NCBI GenBank assembly: GCA_028564705.1
Contig: JAPXFQ010000835.1
Span: 248,001-312,000 of the forward strand
DNA from: Apricaphanius iberus
Lineage: Eukaryota > Chordata > Actinopteri > Cyprinodontiformes > Aphaniidae
Reading direction: 5' to 3'
Length of the DNA stretch: 64,000 nucleotides
The position numbers and the translations under genes were made by a program. Numbering within the stretch: position 1 is the first letter of the stretch; each line of letters starts with the position of its first letter. Under the pieces are notes generated by a model. It was given only the letters and a program-made list of their open reading frames with translations. It searched no databases and was not told the DNA's origin. This document shows positions 22,840 to 34,033 of the stretch, one piece after another.

Positions 22840-23250
22840 TCTTAGTTTATTCTACTAGATCTGAACTATTTATTTGGTTCTGTACAGTTTGTTGTTTTTG
22901 TTTTGTATTACTGTTTCTCTGCCGTCCGGCAGAGGTGGAGGACTGGGATGTTTTCTTGTGTTCTTTGTTTGCCTCCCTGTCTTGTGTCGTCGGTTCGCCC
23001 CTCTGTTGGTCCGGTTTCTTTTCTTCACCTTCTTCCTTTCTCCCTTCTTGTCTCAGTTTAGTGTCCATGACGTCAGGAAATTGAACCCACAGTAATCACT
23101 AATAAAGATTTTTCATACATATACATCAAGTGGCGTACTACATCGAAGCTGTAATACTCTGCTTTGGAAAGTAAAACTGTTGGGCTCGTACTTGGTACTC
23201 AGACACCAATTCTGAGTAGCATACTGCTAGACAGGACACGTTAAAAAAAC
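22840..23250 (+). repeat. Dispersed repeat, copy 1 (partner at 60.7-61.1 kb)
   Basis: Best matching part is 23060-23240: TTGAACCCACAG, ATAAAGATTT, CATACATATACATCAAG, AAAGTAAAACTGTTGGGCT, and CTAGACAGGA. The same words in order occur at 60955-61110, same strand. T/C-rich sequence precedes it in both. It may be the end of a LINE, but no reading frame supports that. Confidence 0.42.
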
Positions 23251-24060
23251 AAAAAAAACAAGCCAATAGGTTTGAACCAAACATAGTGAATGTTTCTGAC
23301 CCCCTTTAAACTAACCACAAAATTGTATCCTTCTTCTAAACAACCTGGACGAGGAAACGTAGGATAGCATGGAGGGCTACTGAAGTAAAAAACAATCCTA
23401 AATTTATACCAGGCTTTTATAACAACTATAAACTATTATTGATATAGAATATCAATAATAATATATAAAATATATATAAATATATAAGTGTGTGTAGTGG
23501 TGGATGAGTGAAGTGAACTATACAAGAATATATACATATTAACACAGAAAGGATTATAGTTGTCGTGGCTTCGAGAGGAGCGCTGTGTGGGAAGTTCCTT
23601 GTTGTTGGAGAATTCTCTGCTGTTGGCTTGCTGCTGGTAGTGGTGTTTCCCCCAACGAACGGTGTTCATTTCAAAGCAGTCACTAAAAGACTCGGTTTTT
23701 GGAGCTGTTGCCAGTTCAAGCGACACAGCCTTGTTGAAGAGAAACTACAGGCGAGCTCTGCGAGGCGATCGGTTTAAAAAAAAAAAACGAGGGGGGGCAT
23801 AGTTTATCAAGAATGAATCTTTAAGTGTTTATTTTCTGTCACTAACATTAAATGAGTTTATGTTAAAATATTTGTAACTATGTCCAGAAAAATTTACTGA
23901 AAAAAAGAGATTAAGAAATAATATTTAAATAAATACTCTATAACATTTACAGCAGTTTCGATAAAAAAGGACCATCTAAGTTTTTGCATTCTTGGTGTTT
24001 TTAATTATATAGATTCATTGCCGTTTTTATTGTTTTAAGTAAAAAAAAAAGGAATCTTCA

Positions 24061-24446
24061 ATGGATAATAAAGCAAATTTAGTGAAATTAGAACTGGGGC
24101 AGATGAAGGACGCTCTTCGGGACGAGGGGACATCTGAACCCGCTGTGAGTTTATCACAAATAGGGTGGAAACATTCCGAAACTCAACAGCATACTTTCGT
24201 TTTAATCACCACAACACAGAACTAGATGTAGCTGTATTTGAAACAAATAAATTTGATCATGATAGAAAAACAGAAACCCTTTTATCAGGTGCTGCCAATA
24301 CATCTGCGCACGCAGACAGGAAACAGCCGACATCTGTCTTTTAGGACATTTCTGAGGACGACGGTGAAGCCGAATGGGAAGTGATACCAATTAACGTGGT
24401 CGTTATCCAACGTCCACAGAAACGCAAAGTGGAGCACGGTGCATAA
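24061..24446 (+). other. Unrecognised coding-like stretch inside ERV-1
   Basis: ATG at 24061 opens a frame beginning MDNKANLVKLELGQMKDALR and running about 56 codons. A second open stretch, from an AG at 24342, reads DISEDDGEAEWEVIPINVVV and stops in GCATAA at 24444-24446. It is charged, with no known motif. It could be the remains of a gag leader or an accessory exon, or chance. I assign no function. Confidence 0.2.
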
Positions 24447-25329
24447 TATCTAGATAGTGTTAAAAATATATATAGAAATATAAATATAGTGGGTTTCTAA
24501 AAAATGATTAAGTAGGTTAACTAAGAATAAAATACAAGCTGCAATGATAAAGGACAGATTGAAAAGCAAACAGATTTTTCGGTTGAATTAAATACATAGG
24601 CCAAATGGTTAAATCGCTAAAAAGAGAACTTAAAACATGTTGATAAAATATTGCGGTGGTCCATCTTTATAATTATTGAATTTACGCATGAGATGAACAA
24701 GACATTTATCAAATTGATAAAATGGAAAGGTTGAATAAAATTTTTAATGAGGAACAAATGTGACTTATATAGTGGGTCGCTGTTACAAGCAAACACAGTC
24801 AGTCTAGCAAATTGACAAAGGGCTGCGAGGTGGTAATGTATGGTTGCAGTACTTAAACATGTTTTTAATTTAGGAGGATTATGCAAAATAATAAGTAGGT
24901 TTAACATTTTGCATTTAATTACATTTTGGATGAAGTTTATGAAGGCAGGCTTGGGGAGACTTTTGCTCCGAGCCTGCTGTCAAACCTGTGATGGGGACTT
25001 TTTGAGACCTGTCTGGGTTAACTGGATAGGTGTTGATTGATTACATACAACATGCTAACTTTGGTCAGGGGTTACAGATTCCTTGTAGTATTTATTCATT
25101 CACTCACACATTGGTGTGATGCGTATGGAGCTAGACCTGAGGTAAAAAATAGGCTACCATAACAGCGCAGACAGGGCTGATTGGCAACGGGCCCTCCAAA
25201 TTACTTTGATGGCCATCAAGAATTATAAGTATACCGGACCAAAACAGGTTACTTTTATGAGATGTTTACTAGGGCTGGAAGAGGCCTCAAGTCTCTCCGC
25301 ATCCTGCTCCTGACCCCCGTGGAGAACAT

Positions 25330-25535
25330 CAGCGGCTGGGGTCTTTGCTGACCTCCTTCTCCGCACATCCCTCACGGCCCGGGTCCTGCACCTACAGAGG
25401 CTGACTGGGTTTGGCTGAAGGTGTTTAAGAGAAATTGGAAGGAACCTCGCTGGTCTGGCCCTTTCCTGGTGTCTGCGCGCACCCCCCACGCGGTCCAGCT
25501 GAAAGACAAAGGTTTCACCTGGTATCACAATCTTT
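25330..25535 (+). pseudogene. Retroviral pol, integrase C-terminal (SH3-like) end
   Basis: One frame reads APTEADWVWLKVFKRNWKEP, then RWSGPFLVSARTPHAVQLKD and FTWYHN. The pattern V-K-x-F-(K/R)-R-x-W-(K/P)-P-R-W-x-G-P-F and a terminal WYH are typical of the C-terminal DNA-binding part of gammaretrovirus-like integrases, and place ERV-1 with class I/epsilon-type retroviruses rather than ERV-L. The frame is closed upstream by a TGA at about 25348 and the catalytic core is not present. Confidence 0.65.
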
Positions 25536-26156
25536 TCTTTTCACATTTCAGGTTATTAACACTGGTTTTTAAAGGGTTTCTTTACACCCATTGTGATAAG
25601 AGTTTCTTAACACTCATAAATAAGTTTAATCAAGTTTGTAAATGTGTAAAGCGGATCTTCAGACAGGAAAGATAGATTAGTTGAGCCGAGAAAAGGTTTC
25701 AAGTTCCCCTGGGGGCAGGTATCAACCCACAGAACAAGGTAATACCAGCCAGCCACAGAAATATGAAAGGGAAGAATTCTTAGATTTCAATTTTGAATAT
25801 TAATCTTTATTATAGGTTTCCTAACACCTTTAACTTTGATTTAATTCAAAAAGTTAACAGACTGCCACATGTGTTTTTTCATTATGGTGTGGCTAAAAAT
25901 CTACATGTTTTTTCTTCGGGGCCTCCTCTAGTGTCAGAATATAAATAAAGCTTAAAAACTAAAAGTAGCTCCACCCTCCTGTTAATAATCAAGAGCACAA
26001 CACTTGGTTCTGAAAAAGGTGGTGTATTCTTCATATTTGGTGACAAATGTTGCACATTCATTCCAAATAATACACCCTTAGAAGGAAAATAAACTAAAGC
26101 AGGGGAGGTCCGAAGAGGGTAATTCATTTGTGTTAGAATGAATGAAAAGAGGGATT

Positions 26157-26546
26157 TGAAGTAAAAAACAATCCTAAATTTGTAGCGGGCTTTTACAACA
26201 GTCATAAATACCAGGTTTTGTTTAGACCAGGAACTGATAAATTGCAGCAGACTGTGTTTAAACAGGAAGAAAAGAGTTTAGGTTAGGACCCCTATAAAAC
26301 AGGCGTCTGTTAATCATTTTGGGGGAGAACCAGACTGGGGGAGTCTACGATACTTTTGTACACAATGAATGTTTATGTACTGGGGGTGGCCATGTGATGT
26401 GATTTTTGTTTGTTTGTGCTCAATAAAAAGAGATGAGCCCTGTTAGTCAGCGCACACGCATATATGTGGGCCCAGACCTGCAGGTTTGTCTTATAACCAA
26501 CGGTTCTGTTGTTGTTGTCGTCTTTTCTACTTTGTTTTCTGGAACA
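26157..26546 (+). mobile_element. ERV-1 3' LTR
   Basis: Starts TGAAGTAAAAAACAATCC after a purine-rich tract, contains CCCCTATAAAACAGG (TATA-like, 26291) and CTCAATAAAAAGAG (poly(A) signal, 26421), and plausibly ends at GGAACA (26546). The end is inferred, because the 5' LTR is too broken to set it. Confidence 0.5.
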
Positions 26547-26639
26547 GAATATCACTATTTCGACCCTGCTGAGGACCGCTGGATCCTAAAACCGTGAACA
26601 GAGCTAATTGGCAGTTTTAGAGTTAATCCACAATAGAGG

Positions 26640-27270
26640 AACGTGTTAACGTATAATTTAAACTCCAGCACTACCTAGACGAGTGCTTTGAAAACCTTGT
26701 TATGGGTAAGTCAAGGAAACCCGCTTCTCACAAGACAACAAGCACTCCATCCCAGAAACGCACTCGTTCTGAGGCCAGCACTTCCACCAACTCGCCAGAC
26801 AGAAGATACGGCGACGTCCTGGACTCAATAGATAAGAAGTTAACCAGCCTGGACGCTCACCGAGGGGATGACGCAGCTGTCTGGAGAAAATAAAAGGTTC
26901 AAGGAGTCTATCTTAGACATCCAGGCCCGATCCATGAGAGACTATCTTGTTTTTTTCTGGGATACCAGAGCAGGCAGAGGAAGACGCTGAAACAACCGTC
27001 CGACAGTTTATCCAACATAAGCTGAAACTGGCAAGCAACACGGTTAAAAACATAACTTTTCATCGCGTCCATCGGCTCAGAGGTAAGAAACCCAACAACA
27101 CCCACCCGCGACCAATTGTTGCTAAATTTGAACACTTTAAACAGAAAGAACACATCAAAGGATGTGGGAGAGAGCTGCGGGGGACGAATTACAGCGTTGT
27201 TGATCAATTGCCGAAACAAATTCTGGACAGAAGATACGTGTTATTTCCAATTAGGAAGACATATTTATGA
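26640..27270 (+). pseudogene. L1 ORF1 (RNA-binding chaperone), frameshifted
   Basis: L1 ORF1p coats L1 RNA in the retrotransposition particle. ATG at 26702 gives a Lys/Ser/Thr-rich start (MGKSRKPASHKTTSTPSQ) and DRRYGDVLDSIDKKLTSLD, ended at 26891. A second frame from 26947 carries the conserved RRM/C-terminal part: GIPEQAEEDAETTVRQFI, ITFHRVHRLRGKK, RPIVAKFEHFKQKEHI, and ILDRRYVLFPIRKTYL, ended by TGA at 27268. The coiled-coil part between is largely missing. ORF2 does not follow directly; an ORF2 of the same type appears only at 29.5 kb, same strand. Confidence 0.8.
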
Positions 27271-28850
27271 GGGCTGTATTGCTACAGTTACTGTAGATAA
27301 ACTGTATCCTAACAGCCGGGGGCCCTGTAAAGGGGGGATAAGCAGTGACGATTCTCGGGGCCTATGACTGAGAGAGGGGCCCAGGGAAGCCCCTTAAAAA
27401 ATTGTGGTGCTAAAAAATATCTTTTACAGTTAACAAAAATATTAACTTGATTCTGATAGTAATTTCCTGGTGTCAAAAAATGTATTTGTTTTAGAAACAC
27501 TAACGCCCCTCTCCCCCTCTTGATTACTGTAAATGGTTTAGAGCGCCAGCGCCAAAATCATATTCAGAACATCCTCTCAACCAAAAGAAGACCCAGAAGA
27601 CAAGTCAGAGAACAATTCCTTCCCTTCATTGCTGTGGAAGATCTTTTCTGTCAAACTGTTGCTCAGTTCATGTCAACGTAGGATTAAAACCCAGTGTTAC
27701 AACTTTTCAGTTTTGTGTGTCAGCCGCTGTGAGATACAGGAGGATGTATGGATGCTGAATAAGCCACGTTACTGGATTGGTAAGTAATAAATGCTTGCTC
27801 CTGGGTTATTTGGGCATAATGATGTACAGTGCCAGGAAATATGTTTGATGGTTTACCAGATAACACGCTGTCAGTTTGATGTTTTGTTCTTTTGACTGTA
27901 CTTGTAAACCTGTTCAGAAGCGCTCCATAGAGATTCCCACATCTGCTTCGGCTGTCGGCTCGGTCTTGTTGATAGCCAGCAGCCCCTATGTCGAGACGCA
28001 AAGAGTATAAAATCACTTTATTTATGGTTGTTTATGCGTCTTGGTTCACTATACGGTTTCAGCACATTTCGTAGTGAGTTACCGCTGCATTAAAGTGTGC
28101 ATTATTCATTTAAAGTGATGTTTTTGAACTTAAATTAGTGCTAACTTATTAGCCGAGTAGCTCTGTAGATCTTCACGTCATGATACAGTAGCTTTGCTCA
28201 AATTTCTCCATGTTACCTCAAGAACCCCCCTTTTTTCTCTGTTAACTTATAAATGCAGTCAAACACAAGCTGTTACATTGACTATCAGTTGACCTTGCCT
28301 CTGTCAAAATGAGGTCTTGATCATTCTGAACAGTCAAATACACTTAAACATTTGAATGTCCAAGGCAGTCATTTTGACCCTTTTGAAATATGCATATTAA
28401 ATAACTTTGCCAAATTAAGTAATAAAGCCTTGTTTGTCCCTGACTGTTCCTAAAACTATGTGAATTTTAATAAAACTATTTTGAATATTTATCATGTTAA
28501 TAATGATGGAAATATGATCATTTCTACAAAGGATTTTGCACTGTTTCAATTTAGTTTGCAAACATTCTGGATCAGATAATATGAAAGTATTCTGTGAAGG
28601 GTGGGTGGCAGAGATTGATCGTACTGTATTTGACAACATAGGGGATCGTATAGTAACACAATTCCCCATCATCTTCAAGAGATGCACTGAAACCTCCCAA
28701 ACAGCTCAAAGTAGTTTGTACAGTAGCTGGCAGAGGATTTCTATCAGAGTTTCTGCCTGCAACCAGGAGTTGAGTATAGATTTACTTTTTTATTACAGGT
28801 AAAATATTTAAGTCTTCTCTGGTTTTAGTATCTTTAGTTATAATCATTAC
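27270..28850. other. Unassigned sequence with two open stretches
   Basis: 27538-27680 reads ERQRQNHIQNILSTKRRP and on to QVREQFLPFIAVEDLFCQTV before a stop; 28536-28802 is open for 88 codons (VFDNIGDRIVTQFPIIFKRC). Neither matches a family I know. A donor-like GGTAAGTAAT lies at 27779. Host exon, transposon exon and chance are all possible. Confidence 0.25.
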
Positions 28851-28854
28851 CAAA

Positions 28855-29135
28855 AAAGGTGGCCTTTTATTGTAGGCAGTATAAGGTACACCTGTGCACT
28901 AATCATTTTGTCAGATCAGCATCCTGATGTGGCACACCTGTGAGGTGGGATGGATTATCTCAGCAAAGCACAAGTGCTCACTATCACACATTTAGACTGA
29001 TTTGTGAACAATGTTTGTGAGAAATGGTAATATTGTGTATCTGGAATGAATTTTGGATCTTTAAGTCCATCTCATGAAAAATGGGAGCAGAAACAAAAGG
29101 TGTTACGTTTATATTTTTGTTGAGTGTAAGTTGTT
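28855..29135 (+). repeat. Dispersed teleost repeat, 3'-end portion
   Basis: Contains a run of wording familiar from many fish loci: CACACCTGTGAGGTGGGATG, TCATGAAAAATGGGAGCA, and the end TATTTTTGTTGAGTGTA. It resembles one terminus of a non-coding DNA element. The class was not established from this sequence. Confidence 0.4.
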
Positions 29136-29509
29136 TTATCAGATAACTATAGTTTAAGAAAAGCACAGGTCAGCAGGTTGCTTATGTTCGTAAATGTAGG
29201 CGAGGGTAAGGCCTTGCACTGGGTTGACTGCTTTCTTTACCTTTTTCACATTTGTGTCACCAAATCTCTTTATCACTTTTCTTCCTTTTTCTTTCACACA
29301 CACAGACTTTTGTCATAGTATTTTTATGTTTCTCTATCATACTATCAAGCTTTACACACTATTAAGGGTATTTTATATCTCTCTCTTTTAACTCTGCTTC
29401 TGGATTTTCAATCAGTCAACTCCATGGACAAACTAAGACTACACCTATATTCATCAGTTTCCTTGTTGATAGTAAATGTCTACCGTTTATCTTATCTCTA
29501 TGAATTCTT

Positions 29510-31472
29510 TCAAATTTCTAACATGTTATATTCATGGATCTGGTTCCAGAGATAAAATGATTAAGATTTTCAACCATTTTAAGTTTGAATGCAGATGTCG
29601 TCTTACTACAAGAGACTCATAAATCAAGCTCAACTGCTAATGATTTAAAAACACTGGAGTATCCTAATATATTTCCTTCATGCTATAACTCTAGACGACA
29701 GGGAATAACAATAATAATAAATAAAAATACAAATTTTAAAGTAATAGACACAGTTACAGATCCAGAGGGTAGATTTATAATATTATAACTATTTATACAT
29801 AACATACATATACATACATACAAAAGTTACGTATAGTTAGTGTATATGGTCCAAAGTGGATGACCCCTCATTCTTTCATACCTTTTTCTTGGTTTTGGCT
29901 AATCACATGGAAAGACATTGAAAAGCTCAGTACAACAGTGACTCAGCGTACCTGGCAATCCATAGATATAGTTAAACAGTACATGAGCGATTATGGTCTT
30001 TGAGATGCATGGCGATCAATTCATCCCAACGACAGAAAATATACTAGAATATAGTATATGATCCTGAAAGAATGAACACTTTCAAATAATGTTATGAGAC
30101 TTTATGCTCACCAGAGATAAATCCATCGAATAATGAAATTGAACAATTTCTGGATAAAATAACTCTTCCTAAAATATCAGACAGTCAAGCAAAGGCCCTG
30201 GATTCACTGCTAACAGTGGCTGAACTCCAGGAGGCCCTCCAATCTATGCCTAATAATGAAGCTCCCGGCCCAGATGGATTTCGTGCATCTATAAAGAATT
30301 CTGGAATATTCTGGCACCAACTTTCTACAAAATGTTACAGGAAACAAAGGAAAATGGATGACTACCGCCAAACATGAACTCTGCCCACATTAATCTTCTA
30401 TTAAAACCAGGAAAAGACCCTATGTCTCCTACCAGTTATCGTTCAATTTCTTTGATCAATGTTGATCTTAAAATAATCTGCAAAACTCTTGCAAGAATAA
30501 AAGAAAAAATAAAATATAATCCATCCTCGTCAAACAGGTTTTATAGTTCATAAATAGATTTAAAAGATTTAATACATTATTCCTACTGTAAATACATCCA
30601 AATTAATATATTATCTTTAGATGCAGAAAAAAGCATTTGATAGAGTTAACTGGACCATTTTATTTGCAGCCTTACATAAATTCGGGTTCAGAAATTCTTT
30701 ATAAACTGGTTAAAAATATTACACAGCTCCCCAACAGCATGTATTAGGACTAATAACCAAACATCATCAGGGTTTTTTCTTCAGAGAGGTACCAGGCAGG
30801 GATGTCTACTTTCTCCCTCCTTGTTTGCTATTTCTATCGAACCATTAGCAGCAGCAATCAGGCAAACTAATAATATTAAAGGTAGACATTGCAACAAAAT
30901 AGAACATAAAATTATTCTGTATGCAGATGATGTACTACTTTTTCTACAGCATTCACAAACCTATCTCTCTCAGGTAATCAAGTTGATAAAATCATATTCA
31001 AGAGTTTCATACTATTCAATAATTTGGTTTAAATCTACAGTCCTTCCAATCAATTGTTCTTTCCAGAGTCCCACTGCTGTGCAACTCCGGTCAGGAAATA
31101 TTACATATTTAGGTATCCATATCTCACCAAGACTGGCAGACTTATCAAAGCTAAACTATGTCCCAATTTTAAAAAAGTGGAAGATGATCTGGCTAGATGG
31201 AAATCCCTTCCCATATCACTTCTTGGAAGAGTAGCTACAATAAACATGATAGTTTTGCCTAGAATCTATTATTTATTCTCAATGAATCCAAGCAAACCAT
31301 CACCTGATTGGTTAAGATCTCTGCACTCGTCTTTTTCTAAATTTCTTTGGGAAGATAAACCCCCACGTATTAACTTGAAAACACTGCAGAAGTCCAAAGA
31401 TAAAGGAGGTCTAGACCTACCAAACGTTTGTCATTATTTCTTAGCCAGCAGGCTCCAATACATATCAAGATT
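29510..31472 (+). pseudogene. L1 (Tx1-like) ORF2: endonuclease and reverse transcriptase, decayed
   Basis: Order fits L1 ORF2: endonuclease start (SRDKMIKIFNH, NADVVLLQETHKSS, with RRQGITIIINKN); a long decayed stretch; RT block with NNEAPGPDGF, LLKPGKDPMSPTSYRSISLI, LDAEKAFDRVNWTIL, GTRQGCLLSPSLFAI, and IILYADDVLLFL (catalytic Asp pair intact); then LGRVATINMIVLPRIYYLFS and LKTLQKSKDKGGLDLPNV. Frameshifts are many (for example near 29780, 30290, 31180). It ends exactly at CATATCAAGAT (31472), where an L2 begins; the missing continuation (TTAAAACACAGTTCTC) reappears at 56973. Confidence 0.85.
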
Positions 31473-32265
31473 AGCTTAATCTAAACCCTGAACTTGTATG
31501 TTAGACCCAATACCAACCAAATTATTTAAGGAAGTGTTCCCTCTGGTTACTGGCCCTATCCTACACATGATGAATCTATGTTTAATAAATAGATATTTGC
31601 TTCAGGAATTTAAGGTTGTTGTAATTAAACCTTTACTTAAGAAACCCTCCCTGGATCAAGATCATTTAGCTAACTACAGACCTATATCTAACCTTCCTTT
31701 CTTATCCAAAATTCTTGAGAAAATAGTTGCTAATCAAGTATGTGAGCATCTAAACGGCAACAACCTGTTTGAGGTATTTCAGTCAGTTTTTAGAGCTCAT
31801 CATTGTACTGAAACAGCACTGGTAAAAGTTATTAATGATATTCTAATGGCCTCAGATAATGGATTTGTGACTGTTCTGGTCTTGTTAGATCTCAGTGCTG
31901 CTTTTGACACAGTTGATCATAATATTCTCTTAGAAAGGCTCAAACATGTTGTAGGGATCAAGGGAACAGCACTAGGCTGGTTTAAATCATATCTGCCTAA
32001 CAGATTCCAGTTTGTTCATGTTAATTATAAATCTTCTTCACACTCAAGGGTTAGTTATGGAGTACCACAGGGTTCTGTGCTTGGACCGATTCTCTTTACT
32101 ATAAATATGCTTCCAATTGGTAAAATAACTAGACAATATGGAATAAATTTCCACAGCAATGCTGATGATACACAATTATATTTATCCATAAAACCTGATG
32201 AAACCAATCAGTTAGGTAGATTACGAGCATCTGAAAGACATAAAAACATGGATGACTCTGAATTT
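31473..32265 (+). pseudogene. L2 LINE reverse transcriptase, N-terminal to palm, NADD variant
   Basis: 5'-truncated L2 that starts directly after the L1 break. An uninterrupted frame from 31498 reads MLDPIPTKLFKEVFPLV, NYRPISNLPFLSKILEKIV, FRAHHCTETALVKVINDIL, LDLSAAFDTVDHNILLERLK (motif A), then [19 protein letters not shown] and [17 protein letters not shown]. The catalytic block reads NADD where the copy at 12.7 kb reads YADD, which probably lowers activity. The L2 match ends near 32265 (DDSEF), before the thumb. The frame drifts on to 32433 in unrelated sequence. Confidence 0.86.
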
Positions 32266-32570
32266 TCTCTCTTCAAGTATCTTTCAGTTTCCAGCCTTGG
32301 TGGGTCTACTCTGCTTCTATTGCCCTGCCCAGGGCCGTGCAGAGACCTTGAGAGGGGCAGGTGCTCAGAGTTCAATAATGGGCACGTTACATATACCAAG
32401 ATTTTAAAACCCAGCAACATGACTTACAGCTGACTTGGTCTATCTTCTACACTCTCTGACCCTTCCTCTTTCTCTCCTTCCACCTCCTCACCTGACCTAT
32501 CTCACTGTCCATCTGCAAACAAGGCACAATTTTGCTTTCACATCAATCTGTTATTTTATTAACCATACTC
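32266..32570. other. Unassigned sequence after the L2 break
   Basis: Contains CAGGGCCGTGCAGAGACCTT (32331), which resembles a hAT-type terminus, but no convincing partner end was found. Confidence 0.3.
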
Positions 32571-33650
32571 GACAACACTAAGGTTATTATAGTTAACTAA
32601 AAAGTAAAACTAGGTGTGATAAAACATTTTAGGTAACTGAAATAAAAAATAAAAACTAGAGCTTAGAAAAAACTAACTGAAATTATATTGTGTCCTTATG
32701 AAAATAACTAAAATAAAATAAAGATATACAGAAAGAATCTTTAGTTTTACTTTTCAATTTGGTCTAATTTGTCAACAGCATGAGAAGGCAGGGACATCTA
32801 CATCAGTGGTTCTCAACGTTTTGTCAGTGATGTACCCCCTCTGAAATATTTTTTCGGCCAAGTACCCCCTGACCAGCGCAAAGCATTTTTGGTTGAAAAA
32901 AAACCCAACATAAAACAGAGCACTGTGCTATCAGTGTCTGCTTTATGAAACTTAGGAACTGAAAAACATGCACAAAATTCATATCTATAACTAAATCCAT
33001 AACTAAATGTATTTCAAATATTTATCATCAATCAAATGTAGTGATTCAATCTTATTTAGTGAAAATTGTGACCATGTAACCATTTAAAACCATAAGATTA
33101 ACCATTTTAAAACTCTATAAATGTGCAAAACATCATTCTCTCTTGAACTATTTGGATATAAAAATATATAACTAAAGGTTTTAGCTTCATGATAATGAAA
33201 TTGAATAGCCCTACTCAATATAAAATTCATTTTCTGAGCTTATACTTATTAAATAATTATTTTAAAGGATTTTTGCATGGATGCTACTTTTTAAATATTT
33301 ATATTTTAAAATTTCATGTACCCCCTGGAGTGCCTTCACGTACCCCCATTTGGAAACCACTGGTCTATATGACTGAACCTGTTCTGAACTTCTTAGATCT
33401 TGCCCACAACAAATATCCAGTATTATAATAAAAAAATACAGAAAATAATAAAAACTAAACAAAACAAAACATTTTTAAACAATAAAAACTAAACAAACCA
33501 TTTTTAAACAATAAAAACTCAACTGAAACAAGAAGTAACTCACTCTGGAATCTAACTGAAAATCAACTGAATAAAAAAAAAAGTTAAAAATAAAATAAAA
33601 TTAAAAAGAATGTGAAAATACAAAATTATAGTAATGCTGGACAACACTAA
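32571..33650. repeat. A-rich repeat between 11-bp direct repeats, holding a hAT MITE
   Basis: GACAACACTAA occurs at 32571-32581 and 33640-33650. Between them is A-rich sequence of the AACTAAAA/AATAAAAACT type, interrupted by the 559-bp hAT MITE. The direct repeats could be a target duplication of a retroposed A-rich insert or part of the repeat itself. Confidence 0.4.
32804..33362. mobile_element. Non-autonomous hAT element (CAGTGGTTCTCAAC type)
   Basis: Left end CAGTGGTTCTCAACG; right end, other strand, CAGTGGTTTCCAAA. Flanks ATCTACAT (32796-32803) and GTCTATAT (33363-33370) agree at 6 of 8 bases, acceptable for an old hAT target duplication. Subterminal GTACCCCCT words occur near both ends, a known feature of this vertebrate hAT group. 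No transposase. Confidence 0.75.
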
Positions 33651-34033
33651 TCTAAAATAATGTTAGGAAAAACATTATAGATCGAACCTGAAACAACATA
33701 AATAACCTGTACAAGTGCTACCCGGTGAGCTATTTGCTATCCAACTGGTGATGGATCCACTGCCTTTAGCAGCCTCACTCAGCTACTTTTTCGTCACTTT
33801 CAACCTCCTCTCCTTACGACGCATGTCTGTGTTGCAAACTGAAGAACAAAAAAAAAAGCTCAGGTGCATGAAAAATTATTTTGTCTGCAATGACAAGAAC
33901 AGTGCAGTGTCAGTCACAAGTGGTCTACTGCTGTGCCGGCGCACCTCCTCTGATTTCCTTGCGGTTACCATGACAACAGTGCTACACAACGGTACAAGGT
34001 CACCATGACAACAGTACTAAACTACGGGACTAA
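33651..34033. other. Unassigned sequence left of transposon X copy 2
   Basis: Moderate GC, with a 97-codon frame from 33715 that has no recognisable motif. TTACCATGACAACAGT occurs near 33965 and again, shortened, near 34002. Confidence 0.3.

Larger units (their letters stand above)
23381..26600 (+). mobile_element. ERV-1: degraded retroviral provirus
   Basis: Evidence is a short LTR-start repeat at both ends (TGAAGTAAAAAACAATCC at 23381 and 26157), a purine tract just before the second one (GAATGAAAAGAGGGA), and an integrase C-terminus at 25.3-25.5 kb. The purine tract nearly matches that of ERV-2 (42-50 kb, other strand), and a block at 24640-24740 matches ERV-2 at about 45040-45120 inverted, so the two are probably relatives. 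The 5' LTR is recognisable only to 23433. gag, protease, RT and env were not recognised. Right boundary uncertain. Confidence 0.55.
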
